DNA from: Blepharisma japonicum | Taxonomy: Eukaryota; Ciliophora; Heterotrichea; Heterotrichida; Blepharismidae | DNA length: 64,000 nt | Reading direction: 5' to 3' | NCBI GenBank assembly: GCA_949751835.1 | Contig: CATKHK010000077.1 | Location: 1-64,000, forward strand | Shown here: one piece after another, positions 10,702 to 21,877 of the stretch | Numbering within the stretch: position 1 is the stretch's first letter | How the letters are laid out: each line of letters begins with the position of its first letter | Translations under genes and position numbers: made by a program | The notes under the pieces: generated by a model | The model's database searches: none | What the model saw: the letters and a program-made list of their open reading frames with translations, nothing else | What the model was told of the DNA's origin: nothing

Positions 10702-11175
10702 TTAAATTCCCAAAATTTCTTGTCAGATCCTTCCCAGCTTTACATTTTCTTCAGCTATCAGCAAATAAGACTTTAATTCTTTATAAATTTCACAATTTGG
10801 CTTGTAAGCATGATTCATGCAATCCATTAAAAGAATTGCACAGAGTCCATCATGTGTATTTATTACTCTTTTATAGCTTTCTATTAAAGACCATTGATGC
10901 TCAGGTTCAGAAACTCCAGCGACATATCCTTTGGAGTTTTTTTTATAAATAGCCTTATAAGTTTCTATTAGCATTGATTTTTCTAAGCTATGCGCATTAG
11001 ACAACCCCCAAGAATTTGTTCTTCCACCTAGATAATACTCTAAGGATTTTTTATAGTCAGTTGGTCAGGAATCTAAATAATCGTACAAAATGTGTCCAAG
11101 ATTTCAGGTTATGTAAGAAATTTGGGATCCAATGCTAAGTTTGGTGGAAATCAAGCTTATGGGCCCATTGGGTAT
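10702..11175 (-). pseudogene. unidentified gene fragment, 157 open codons
   Basis: Reading UGA as Trp, the minus strand is open from about 11175 to a TAA at 10702-10704 and uses several TGA codons. The protein-like sequence includes SYITWNLGHILYDYLDSWP, LEYYLGGRTNSWGL and LLMDCMNHAYKPN. There is no Met near the left edge of the open frame; the first ATG is internal (near 11004) and would give about 100 residues. I do not recognise the family. It looks like the C-terminal part of a larger protein whose upstream portion is lost. Confidence 0.4.
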
Positions 11176-11899
11176 TTACTCTATTAACAGAAATTTACTT
11201 AGCTCATATTGATTATGAGGTTCGAATTCTATAGAATTTTAATTTAGGCCACGCAAGAGCAAAGTTCTAATTGTTTTTTATTCTGCACTTAAGGACTTAT
11301 AAATCCTTGCTCACATAATATACAACGTATAAACTAAAACTTTTGGAAGCTTAAAAGTGTATTTTTGACTCAATTTTTTACCAATGAATTTGTACATTTA
11401 TTTATGCAAGGCTTTAGCTACTTTTTATGTGGCCAAGGTTAGTTGAATTCACAGCCTGTGAGCTTTGAAAATTTGAAGTAAGAATAACTTTATTGTATTG
11501 CCGTAAGGTGATTGCCTATGCGAGTTGGGAATTAGAGCTAGGACTGTGTGAAAAACTAATGAAGGATAATAATATTTTTAATATAGTGATTAGAGATTCA
11601 ATTGATCGCATAGGTTAAATTTTACAAGCGTTGCTTAAGTATCTCTTTTATCACAATAAATTGTTTAATAAAGCTTTTAAAGGTTTCAGTAGATGACTCA
11701 GAACTGTTTTAAGAGACTTATTATACAATTGAATGGAAGAAGAAACATAGCCAAAGCTTAAACCTCAAAAATTAAAATTCATTAAATAGTGCACAAATGT
11801 ATTTAATAAAATTAATACACCAGATTATTTGATTTTTATTATTTATAGTTTTATAAGGAAAAATTATTAAATTAGCTTTAATATTAGGAATAATTTATT
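11176..11899. other. gene-free stretch
   Basis: AT-rich, with stops in all frames. Nothing recognisable, apart from being the 3' flank of the minus-strand Kelch gene to its right. Confidence 0.5.
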
Positions 11900-13681
11900 T
11901 TAAAGCAGTCCAGTAAGTGATTTTGTAGTCAAATCAAACTTGTAGCATCCAATGGTAACGTTATCATAGCACACAATATTAATTGCTCCTTTATTATATG
12001 AGAAATATACTTGATAAGAGTAATTACTGATTATTGAGGTACCAATTTGTCTTCAAACAGTATCATTTAAATTTTCGCTTTCATAGATCAATCCATTCAG
12101 GCATTCAATCAAATATAATCTCTCTGCGTTTATAAGGATCTTCCTTTTATTTACTGCAAACTGAAAAGGAATTGTTGAAAAAGTGTTACTGCCAATTGAA
12201 TATCGCAAAAGATTTGAATATGTATATCTCGAAATTAAAATATTGCCATTTGTTATTATACTACTGCATAAATAATCAGCCTGTGGCATTGGAGTTAATT
12301 TTATTCATCTATTTTCATCCAAATCAAATCTCTCTGATAGAGTTAAAACACCATTATTATATCCTCCAAAGCAATAAACATTTCTATTAAAATAAATAGC
12401 TGATGAATAATAGCAAGGGGTTCCAGTAGGTAGCTGCCGAATCCCATGATTCCAATCCATTATTAATGTAATTCCAGAAATTGAAGAGCTACCAAAACAA
12501 AATAATTTACCATTAGGAAGTTGGGCAGTGCAAGCAGCATAGTCTAGTGGTTGCGGAGTTTCCAGAACTTTGGTTTCTTCTGTTCCACTCTCAGTGTCAT
12601 AAACAAACAAATTAGTTTTGTTAGCATTATCTTTTTTAACAATATAGAGAGATGTTTTTTGATGATAAGCACTTGTATAATCCTGATAAGCTTGCTTAAG
12701 CGGCGGATCATATACACTGGTATCGCTCTCATACATTGAGCAAGTACTTCTAAATTCTTGCTCTAATTCTGAATCATTTGGCCTATTTAAAATTTCAGAT
12801 CTTTTGTCTCTTAATTCTTGAAGGATTCTATTTATGTGTTCAGAATGCTGATTTTCAGGTTTTGCTTTATTCAGTTTGCGATTAAATTCTTCAGAAATTT
12901 TGGTTATTTGAGAATTAAGTAAGCTTACCTCATTTTCTGTTGTATTTTTTCATTCTTCTAATTCTATTTGACTTTTTTTATTCTCATTTATAAGTTTAGA
13001 AACTGTATCCTTTACGTTTGCTAGTTCGTTATTTGCTAAATTAATAGCTTTATTATGCTCTTCATTTGTTGAATTAATAAATTTATTATGCTCTTCAAGG
13101 GTGCTTTCTATGTTTAAGAGTCTTTTGTCAAGGTAAGTTTCAAATTTGTCTTTAATGAAGCTTTCAATTATTTTCTCAATTTTTTCACTGAATCCGCAAA
13201 ACACTCTTGCATTATTGTATCAATCAGGATTAGCTGGAATCATCGATTTTACTTTCTTAACAGCTTTATCAGGGTGTAAACTCAATAGTCCTAAAATTGG
13301 GTCTTGCTCAGATTTTGATAATTTTTTAGTTTGAGAAATCTTTGTGAAGCAATTGCTTATTTCAGCCGAATAAGAATCTAAATTCTTTAAGAGCTCTTTA
13401 ATATCATGCTCTGAATCAAAAAGACGCTGACTAAAGGAAGTTGCGATATTTCTCTTCAATTTGCTATGTTTTGACTTTTCTTTTGTAAGAAATCCAAGAA
13501 GTGCTTCTTTCGTCCCTTTGCAAGGCTCTAAGAAAATAGGCTCAAAGGCGTGAGTTCTGCTAGGCAACTTCATATGCTTTCCGACATGCAATTCACACGA
13601 AAGAGTCTGAGGAGAAGTGCATTGGCATGCATATTCAACCTCAAACTCACACCCTTGCTCGAAGCATTGCTTTGACTCCAT
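11900..13681 (-). CDS. zinc-motif / coiled-coil / Kelch-repeat protein with in-frame UGA
   Basis: A 593-residue protein if UGA is Trp. TGA codons at 13220-13222, 12950-12952, 12305-12307 and 12053-12055 fall where the intact 175-1932 paralogue has, or tolerates, Trp (PDWYN against NDWYN; DENRWIKL against DQNRWIQL; VWRQIG against NWKRIA). The N-terminal motif is CX4C...CXC...CX2HX3H at residues ~6-36. The middle has heptad-like repeats rich in Asn and Glu (EEHNKxIN). The C-terminal half has Kelch blades with FCFG, YCFGG and ISG turns. It ends in TAA at 11900-11902. This gene is a main line of evidence for the genetic code. Its close relative lies immediately to the right at 14882-16670. Confidence 0.82.
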
Positions 13682-14881
13682 TAATTATAAAGACTGATTG
13701 TATTAAGATAACTATATAAAGCAAAAATTCGTGATTTATATTTGCTGAAGCTAAATTTAATAATTTTGCACTTGAAAAATTGATGAATATACAATTTTTC
13801 CCTTCTCTTTAGAGATCATGATATTAAAAATTTTTTACCATTCCACCAATCCCTGAAAACATTATAAGCTTTATTGCTCAATTTGAATGAATTTTGAAAA
13901 GAAGGGACTATTTCAAAAAAGTGACTTCATTTTATTCAAATTGGGTTTGACTTAAGACAGACTTGAACTTCATATTTATAGAAATCTACATTAATTTAAT
14001 TTTTTATAATACAAAAAAGTTTAATTGGTGCTTTTAGAAGATCCTTAGCAAATTTCTTTTTTGAGATCTCTTCTGGTTGCAATATTTTTGTAAAAGCTCA
14101 TGAATAAAAGGAAAAATAATATTTCTCTTTCATCGATGGAGGCAACCAAATTGGAAAGTGATATGCTAAAATAATTTTTGCTAAACTGCATAGAAGAATT
14201 TAATATATACTTATTGTTGATCTTAAGACTATAGACTAAAAAAGCAATTAATTTTAATTTCTAATTTACATTACTTTTAAAATTTGACACTCCTTCAATC
14301 ATTCATTTTCTTCATCACAAAGACTTTTGAGATTCTGGAGGATTAATTTTTTTATTGTTGATGATTTTAACCTTATAATTGATTTTTCAGCTGCCTTCTC
14401 AAATTTAAAAGCAAAATCAAATAAAATTTATGAGGTGAATTTCTAGATAGAACTTAAATCTTAATAACCAAAATTATTATATAAGAAAGAAGCTATAGTT
14501 AGTCAGCTAAATTAATTAAATGAAATCTCCTAACTTAATCTCAAAATCGAGAGTCTTTGAATTTTATAGATCAATCTTATAATTAATGTATTTTTTCTTT
14601 CATACCCTTTAAAATCAAATACTTTTAAAAATTATAAAAAACTCATCCAAAAGAATGTTTTTTGTTTGTTCATGAAGAGATCGGTGGCTATTATATAAAG
14701 CAAAATAAATAGCCAGTCTAATTAAACAAAATGATTAGAGGTTTTGAATTTGCAACTTTTTATTAAAGGAGTTTATTCTAAGCTGAATATCTTATAAAAC
14801 ATTTACTATAAACGCTGAAATTAATTTATACAAAATGTACAAATAATTATAAACGAACCTAAAATTATTGAATAACTTATC
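13682..14881. other. duplicated 5' flank, no gene
   Basis: AT-rich spacer. Its part up to ~14440 aligns with 16690-17270, for example GAGATTCTGGAGGATTA at ~14331 and ~17171, so it belongs to a tandem duplication that includes the zinc-Kelch gene. In the right-hand copy, the end of this spacer is the decayed C-terminus of a receptor gene; here only a shorter remnant of that sequence is left. Confidence 0.6.
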
Positions 14882-16670
14882 TTAAAGCATGCCAGTCAAT
14901 AAATTTTTATTCAGATCGAACTTGTAGTATGCAATAACAAAATTATTGTCAAGGCACGCAATGTTTATTGCTTCTTTATTATATGAGCAATAAACTTGAT
15001 AAGAAACATTACTGATTATTGAGACTCCAATTTTTCTTCAAATAGCATCATTTGAAACTTCACTTTCATAGATTGATCCACTGTCGCATTCAATCAAAAA
15101 TAGTCTCTCTGCATTTATAAGGATCTTTCTTTTATTAGCTGCAAACTGGAAAGGAATTATTTCGAAAGTGTTACCCTCAATTGAATATCGTAAAAGATCT
15201 CTATTACAATATCCAGAAATCAAAATTTTGCCGTTCATAATTAAACTATAGCAACAATAATCAGCTTGTGGCATAGGAGCTAGTTTTATTCATCGATTTG
15301 CATCCAAATCAAATCTTTCTGATAGAGTTAAAGCACTACTATAATATCCTCCAAAGCAATAAACATTTCTATTGAAATAGATAGCTGATGAGGCACTACA
15401 AGGAGTTCCAGATGGGAGTTTTCAGACTTCATAATTTCCATCTATTTTTAATGAAATGCCGGAATCTGGATAATTTCCGAAACAAAACAATTCATTATTA
15501 GGAAGTTGAGTTATGCATGGGTGATAATCAAGAAGCTCCGGGGTCTCCAAAACTTTGATCATTCGTCTTCCACTTTCTGTGTCATAAATAAACAAATTAG
15601 TTTTGTTACCATAGCCCTTATTAATAGTATAAAGAGCTGTTTTTTGATGATAATTATTAGTGTAATCTTGATAAGCTTGCTGAAGCGGAGGATCATAAAT
15701 TCGAAAGTCGCTGTCATATATAGAGCAAGTATTTCTAAACTTTTGCTCTAATTCAGAATCGTTTGATCTATTTAAAATTTCAGAATTTTTGTCTCTTAAT
15801 TCTTGATGGATCATATTTATGCTCTCAGTATTTTTATTCTTTTTTTGAGATTTTTTAACTTTTTCTAATTTGCGACTGAAGTTTTCAGTGATCCTGCTAA
15901 TTTGAGAACTAAGCACGCTTATCTTATTTTCTAAGTTTTGTTTTATTGTTTCTTTTCAATCTTCTAACTCTGCCTTGATGTTTTATTCTCATTTATCAAT
16001 TTAGAAACAGTGTCGTTGACGTTTGCCAGCTCATTATTCGCTAAGTTGATAGCCTTACTATGCTCTTCATTTGTCGAATTAATAATTTTATTATGTGCTT
16101 CAAGAGTGCTTTCTATATTTAAGAGCCTTTGTCAAGATAAGCTTCAAATTTGTCTTTAATGAAGCATTCAATTATTTTCCCAATTTTTTCATTAAATCCG
16201 TAAAACACCTTTGAGCTATTATATCAGTCAGGATTAGCTGGAATCGATTTTACTTTCTCAACAACTTCATCAGGGTGCAAACTCAATAGTCCCAAAATAG
16301 ACTTTGATAATTTTTTAGTTTGAGAAATCTTTGTAAAGCAATTACTAATTTGAGCCGAATAAGAATCTAAATTCTTTAAGAGCTTTTTAATGTCACACTC
16401 TGTATCAAAAAGTCGCTGACTATAGGAAGCTGCGATATTTCTCTTCAACTCGCCATCCCCCGACTTTTCTTCTGTAAGAAAACCAACGATTGCTTCTTTC
16501 GTCCCTTTGCACGATTCTACAAAAATAGACTCAAAGTCGTGAGTTCTGCTAGGCAACTTCATATGCTTTCCAAAGTGAACTTCACATGATAAAGTTTGAG
16601 GAGAAGTGCATTTGCATGCATATTCAACCTCAAACCCACACCCTTGCTCAAAACATTGCTTTGACTCCAT
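14882..16670 (-). pseudogene. zinc-motif / Kelch-repeat protein, two frameshifts
   Basis: Tandem copy of 11900-13681. The Cys/His motif and N-terminal coil (16224-16670) and the C-terminal Kelch part (14882-15916) are readable with UGA as Trp. Between them, two one-base deletions are visible against the paralogue: near 16130 (LDKRLLNIE is encoded with AAAA in the paralogue but AAA here) and near 15978 (after LINENK). The region between is otherwise conserved, so introns are not the explanation. Four residues (EQDP-equivalent) are also lost in frame near 16300. Both lesions are in or beside A-runs, so consensus errors are possible, but as written the gene is broken. Confidence 0.7.
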
Positions 16671-17169
16671 TAATTATTAGACTAAATGTATTAAAGATAA
16701 ACTATATTATTAAAGCTTCTCTGTTAAAATACTTTAAAAATAGGAATAAACTTAGCAAAGGCCACAACGCTGCAGAATAAAGCAAGATTTTGCAAATTTA
16801 TATTTGCACAAGCTACATTATAATTACATGCTTTAAAAATTTATGAATATACAAATTTTCAGGTTCTCTTTAGCTATTTTTGATTATTAAAATTTTTGAT
16901 TATTGTGCCATTTCCTGAAAAATTTTTAAGTTTTATTGCTCAATTTGAATGAATTGTGAAAATTATAGACTATTTCAAAAAATTGACTGCATTTTATTCA
17001 AAATAGGTTTGGCTTAAAGCTTAGCAAATCAATTCTTATATTTAGCTTTATAATTTCTTAAAAGAAATTAATTTGAATTTTATTATTATAGTAATTTACA
17101 CTCCTTTTAAAACTTGACGCTCCTTCAATTATTCATTTTCTTTATTTTGAATTGGTTTCACAAAAGATA

Positions 17170-18970
17170 TTTGAGATTCTGGAGGATTAGTCTTTTTTTT
17201 CAATGAGTTTAGCCTTATAATTGATTTTTTCAGCCGCCTTCCCAAATCTCAAAGCAAAATCAAATAAAAGAGACTGATCATTTCCTCTTGGTCTGAAAAG
17301 CAAACTGGGATACTTCTTTCATTGGGCATATACTCCCTTCCCTGGAGTGGAACGCAGTGCGCGCCACTCCAGGGAAGGGAGTATATAAACCAATTCCACA
17401 CAAATTTATCCACCCCAAAAAGACTAGAACAACTCAATAAAACGCTCCATTATTTCCAATTAAAGGTTCATTCTTGATAAAAATGAAAGCCAAGCCACTC
17501 CAATAATACTTATAAATTGCCACCAACTAAATCAAGGATAGTTATAAGGATATTTTTTGAATATGAAAATATTATATAGAACCAGGATAAGGACAAACAG
17601 AAACCCATGAGCAGTTGCTTGTGCTCTTTTAACTGTTTTATTCATAACAATTAGAGATATTTGTACACCTCTTTTTAATATCAAAAATGCTGGTGAAGTT
17701 TTAACATGTAGTTGGGACTGAAGCTCTTGCCAAAGAGGCCTGCAGAATACAGCTAAATGTTCATAAGTAAGCAATGCAAGAATAGATAGAACTACATAAA
17801 TTGTGTGAATGCCTTTTCAGCAAAATTGATGGCAATCCTTTACCAAAAAACTCTTAGAAAAGCTGTTTCCAATTGATTGATCACAAACAAAAATATCTAA
17901 GAGAATTGACACGAAAGGAATAAAGCGTAAATTCCCCAAAACTGGCATAAATCAGTCTCCAACTTGTCCTAAAAATCTAAATAAAAGAGTGAACTCAATT
18001 TTTCATCAAGCCTGAATAATATAATAAAACACAGAACTATCCAGAAAAAACATAAAGCTAGAATAATATCAAAGAAAATCCAGTAAAGATTATTTTCAAA
18101 AGCAATTTACACTACTCAAATTCAATGAAAGTAAATCTCCAATTTCAACTAGAAAAGTATTTATTAGCCTATAATCAGGCTCCATAGAAGCAAATTGGAA
18201 GAACTCCACTACAATTGTAGCCCTGACCATAAAGTCCTAGATAGAAATTTCCTCTTTTACAGTAAAATTTTCTATTTTCACATTCCATCATTTTTTTCAT
18301 ATAAAAAATGTTATAACTACAGTAATAGTTCCAAGTGGAAAACAGATAAACAATACAACAATTCTCCCATCTGAAAAAGTTCTGATTTCTTTATCAGAAA
18401 AAGGGCAATTTCCATCTATAAGTCTCAAGTCAGAGGGCTTTGTAGCTGAATTATCTCCATATATAGCAGGCTGACTATAGCAAATAATGAGTTCTATAGG
18501 GGCTAAAAGTCCCTACGCGATATATTCGGATTGTTCCGTTCACAATATGATTGCTGCTAATGTCCATTGTTGTCATTTCTCTGTCATTTGATCCTTTTAA
18601 CATTCTTATTTTCCCTAAGCATCCAGTGATAGCTATACTTCTGATGGTATTATTTAATTTTGAAGCATCTGTATAGTCCTGTCCTCGATTAACCATCCAA
18701 TCTAATGCTAAAACAATGAATCAAGCTGAGTCAAAAAAATCGCATACAAAAGTTCTTGGGATAGCATTATAAGTTTTTTGAAGGTTCTGGACAAATTTCC
18801 CAACCCAAACTGAGCCTTAGAAAACCATCATTGGAACACCTATTTCAAGGCGTTTATATAATAAGCTGTCATTAAAACCGATCCAAATTCATAATAAAAT
18901 ACATAAAAATACTATCTAATTTAATACGATAAAGTTTAAGCATAATATAGCAAAATGTTGCCATCCGAAA
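17170..18970 (-). pseudogene. decayed multi-pass receptor with periplasmic-binding-like domain
   Basis: Reading toward lower coordinates: 18900-18480 resembles the end of a type I periplasmic-binding (ANF receptor-like) domain (EIGVPMMVF, FVCDFFDSAWFIVLALDW, ITGCLGKIRMLKGSNDRE). Then 18200-17480 has several hydrophobic segments (for example TIYVVLSILALLTYE, HGFLFVLILVLYN) and a conserved-looking FCRPLWQELQSQLHV segment. Then 17330-17170 has a cytosolic tail (KKYPSLLFRPRGNDQ, FALRFGKAAEKINYKAK). TAA, TAG and at least one frame change interrupt it, and no start is seen. I recall large receptors of this architecture in heterotrichs, but that family call is from memory. A hairpin element sits inside the last membrane segment. 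Confidence 0.55.
17328..17386. mobile_element. perfect 23-bp inverted repeat (MITE- or IES-like hairpin) in ATAT duplication
   Basis: Two perfectly complementary 23-bp arms (17328-17350 and 17364-17386) flank a 13-base GC-rich loop. Each outer end is ATAT followed by ACTCCCTTCCC, giving TA-bounded ends like Tc1/mariner-type terminal repeats. The composition is strikingly GC-rich for its surroundings. On the minus strand, the receptor-like frame reads up to GIGLY before it and resumes as KKYPSLLF after it. Removing 55 nt and one ATAT copy gives GIGLYAQWKKYPSLLF in one frame. It codes for nothing itself. It could be a miniature transposon or a germline-type eliminated sequence. Confidence 0.7.
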
Positions 18971-20073
18971 AAAGCGTCCAAAAAATAGAGACTTAAAATG
19001 TTTGAACCACTCTCTCTCAATTACCTTAAATAATTATTTATCAAGCAATCTTCACAAAGTCCAATTGATTCCAAAGAAGAACTCAATCCAAAAATTATTT
19101 TCTGCTATTTGTGAATTTCTGAAAAATTCGATCTTCATTTCTGCAGGTGATGGATTTTGCAAATTTTTCTGTCACATGCCAATTTATTTTGCTTTCCAAA
19201 GCGATTTTTACGAGTAAAAATGCTTTAAATGAATATAAATATTTTGGTCAATAATATAATTTATTCAGATTTTTTAGCTTACACGAAATAACTAATCAAT
19301 TCTTATAGAATTATTTGGACTAGCAATGATTCATTTTGGTTAAATCTTCTGCTGGTAGTACACGAGTACTTGATGCAAATAAGTGTAAGATTGGGAATTG
19401 GAATTGAGCTCAGCTATATTAAAAATTATTAAGACACTCTAGGAACGACCAACAATTGATGCATTAGGCTGTGCATCTTAATTTTTCTGTTTTTTAAGAC
19501 ATAAATAAAAGATATGTTAGTTCTGATGAATAACTAAGACAAGAATTAATCAAACTCTAATTATTATTTTAATTGGATTAATAATTTGATTAAAATTTCA
19601 AATTAAAAAAATTAATTATCAACAATATAAATGCTATGAATTCATATAAATTTAAAATGCTGCCTTTTTAAAAAATAGCAGTTACATGTGGTATGTTATT
19701 TATTCCATAGACTTCTAGTTTTAAAAATACTGAAACATGATATTTACTTTATTTTACTTTTATCCTTTGTAGTGAGGCGTTGAATTTCTATTTTAAATAT
19801 TTTATATAAAAATTCCTAATGTTTTTGGAGTTTATTTGGAAAAAAAATCTAATTTATATCCAAATATTTATTTCAAAAATTTTATACTAAAAACAATTTT
19901 CTTAAAGAAAATTTTTTTTCTACAGGTTTTGTTCTCTAGCAAGATAAACTAAAATCTTATTTTTTAAAAAAATTCAGTGGGAGATTTTGAGTTGATATTA
20001 ATTAAAAATGAAATTTATTAGCTGTCTAACTATAATTCATTCCATATTTATTTAAACTCGAGTTATTAATAAA
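18971..20073. other. gene-free or decayed stretch
   Basis: The left part (to ~19220) has short minus-strand open pieces that may be the eroded N-terminal part of the receptor pseudogene. The rest is very AT-rich with poly-T and poly-A runs (19600-20000). No recognisable gene or repeat. Confidence 0.45.
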
Positions 20074-20670
20074 ATGGAAGCAGCTAATAAAAGAATGGAC
20101 AGAACCGTATTTAGTCTAGATTGCTTAGAAGAAAATTATAAACGAACTTCTGTTGGTTGTCTAGTGGATTTTCTTTATCATAATGGGCATACTCCAATAG
20201 AGGCTTTAATTGAGTATGTAAAATCAAAACGTGATGAAATGGCAACTACAAGAGGGAAAAAATTCACCAAAAATGCCTTTGAAATTGTTGACTTTGCCCT
20301 AAGTTGGTACCCAAAAATATTTAGATTAGACGATCACTATCACTATTTCTTAAATGTGACGGTTACATAGGAAGAAGAAGCTTTGAAGCACTGGGAGCAC
20401 TTCAAGCAAGGGAGCAAGCAAAAGGCCAAGATTGCAAAGCAGCGCTATCAAGCCCGAATGTTGGAGAAGAGTCTAAAAAGGGAAGAAGACAAGAAAAGAT
20501 TTAGGAAAATTAAGAATCAAATTGAGAACGACTTGAAAGGTTCTTTCAACGACTATTCTGTGATAACTAAAGCTTACATTGTTCTTCTGTCTGATGATAA
20601 AGACAGAGTTGATAGCCTGAAAAAATGCATAAGAGAAGCCTATATATCTCTAATAAGGCCTCAATCTTAA
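20074..20670 (+). CDS. uncharacterised 193-residue protein with a 15-nt intron
   Basis: Two open pieces in different frames-of-stop join when a 15-nt intron (20356-20370) is removed: ...HYHYFLN is followed by EEEALKHWEHFKQG. The intron contains the TAG that would otherwise end the first piece. The N-terminal half (~1-94) is a compact mixed segment (SVGCLVDFLYHNGHTP, FEIVDFALSWYP). The C-terminal half starts as a highly charged Lys/Arg/Glu helix (~100-150) and ends in a shorter helical segment. There is no signal peptide or membrane segment. I do not recognise a family. The start is the first ATG, preceded by AT-rich DNA; the gene ends in TAA. Confidence 0.72.
20356..20370 (+). other. 15-nt spliceosomal-type intron
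   Basis: The sequence starts GTGAC and ends CATAG. It is exactly 15 nt, a multiple of three, and carries an in-frame TAG that splicing would remove. Introns of 15-16 nt are known from heterotrich ciliates (Stentor, Blepharisma). Confidence 0.75.
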
Positions 20671-21139
20671 TTTCTGATTAAAAGGGACTTGTAACTTGTA
20701 TGATATTCTATTCAATTGTGCGGTAAACTGCTATTTACTTTAATTGTTTTAATTTCTAGCAGTTTTGAACCTTTAAAAAATTACCTTTTAAATATTTTCA
20801 GACTGGAACATTTTCCTATCTAAAATATGGACCATTTATAAGCCCAAAAAGCTTCTGATTCAAAATTAAAGTTTTAAATTTCTTTGAATTTTGAATTTAG
20901 ACCATATTTAGGCGCCTATAGCTTGGTTTTGTTTTTAATAGGCTATTTCCCTTGCTCTATGAAATAATAGCATCCTTTACACTTAACCTTGTTTTGATCA
21001 AGCCCTCGCATGCTCTAAGTAGAAGACCTTTTAAGGTGTCATTCTTCACGATTCTAAGCTTTTATGCTCAGAAAAATGCCTTTCGAATATTCTAGATAAT
21101 TTCCATATCCCTTTTAACTTATAAATTATTAATGAAAGG
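20671..21139. other. gene-free stretch
   Basis: AT-rich with no coding signal that I can support. Confidence 0.45.
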
Positions 21140-21759
21140 ATAGTTACTTTAAGTTTATTTAAGAATCACTTATTCAATTTTCTTAATTCTAGCCCTTAAT
21201 TTGTCTAATTTCTTTGGCTAATGCTCGGTATTTTCTGTGCCTTAAAATTTCATGCCATTTATTTGGTTTTCTGGCCAGTTCTCATAAATTTTAAACCAAA
21301 TTTCTTAACTTCATCTATTTGTAAGAATGATGCTTGCTAGTCTGCTTAATTAATTGCTAGGGAGTCATCTCAAGCTAAGCATTTGATAATTTAAGAGGTA
21401 ATTCAATCCAAAAGTTCTCCTTAAAAACTAATGATTCTGTGATGATTATAGCCTAGCTTAGATACTTGGCTTTTCAAATTATTTTGAACCGATGATATTC
21501 CTCTTCCTAAGAGACTCTTACTTATGTCCTTTATGCTCCTTCTTCTCGTATCTGCTCGATAAATTTGCACTTGGATAGCTTTTCTTAGAATTTTCTTCCA
21601 GTAATTGCTTGATAACTCTTCATCATTTCCTAGTTTATATATGAATATGCACCAGAATACTGCTGAGACAATTAGCTTCATATCAAACTCATCGCTAGGC
21701 CCAGGAGCTAAGTTTTTCGACCCGTCATCTTTATTATTATAATTCTGCTCCCGACCCCT
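21140..21759 (-). pseudogene. unidentified decayed gene
   Basis: The minus strand is open from 21759 to a TAA at 21421, reading GPSDEFDMKLIVSAVFWC, then KKILRKAIQVQIYRADTRRR and SQVSKLGYNHHRIISF. After the stop, coding-like sequence continues in interrupted frames (ASFLQIDEVKKFGLKFM, WHEILRHRKYRALAKEI) to about 21140. An ATG at ~21770 is followed two codons later by TAG. No GT..AG of 15 or 16 nt rescues it. The family is unknown. It is most likely a decayed gene. Confidence 0.4.
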
Positions 21760-21877
21760 CTAATACTCCATTTTAACTCGGCAAAGTCACTTTACGAGAG
21801 AAAACCGAATTTTTTAAAATTTTTTTTAAAATAGTTTCCCTTATTTATTTGAGGCATTCTCTCAAGAAAAGCTCACT

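Larger units (their letters stand above)
11900..17270 (-). repeat. tandem duplication of a zinc-Kelch gene with its 5' flank
   Basis: Unit one is about 11900-14440 and unit two about 14882-17270. Coding parts and upstream flanks align along their length, with small indels. Homology ends close to 17270, about 60 bp before the hairpin element at 17328. The left spacer 14440-14881 between the units has no counterpart that I can see. Confidence 0.7.

Noticed and set aside
11205-11280. tRNA-like T-loop string GGTTCGAATTC
   Set aside because: The flanking bases do not pair as a T-arm and no acceptor, D or anticodon arm can be placed around it.
18810-18825. Possible 16-nt intron in the receptor remnant (minus strand, GTTTTC...CTCAG)
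   Set aside because: It would remove the TAA but shifts the frame away from the protein-like continuation (VWVGKFVQN), so it is not a working intron.
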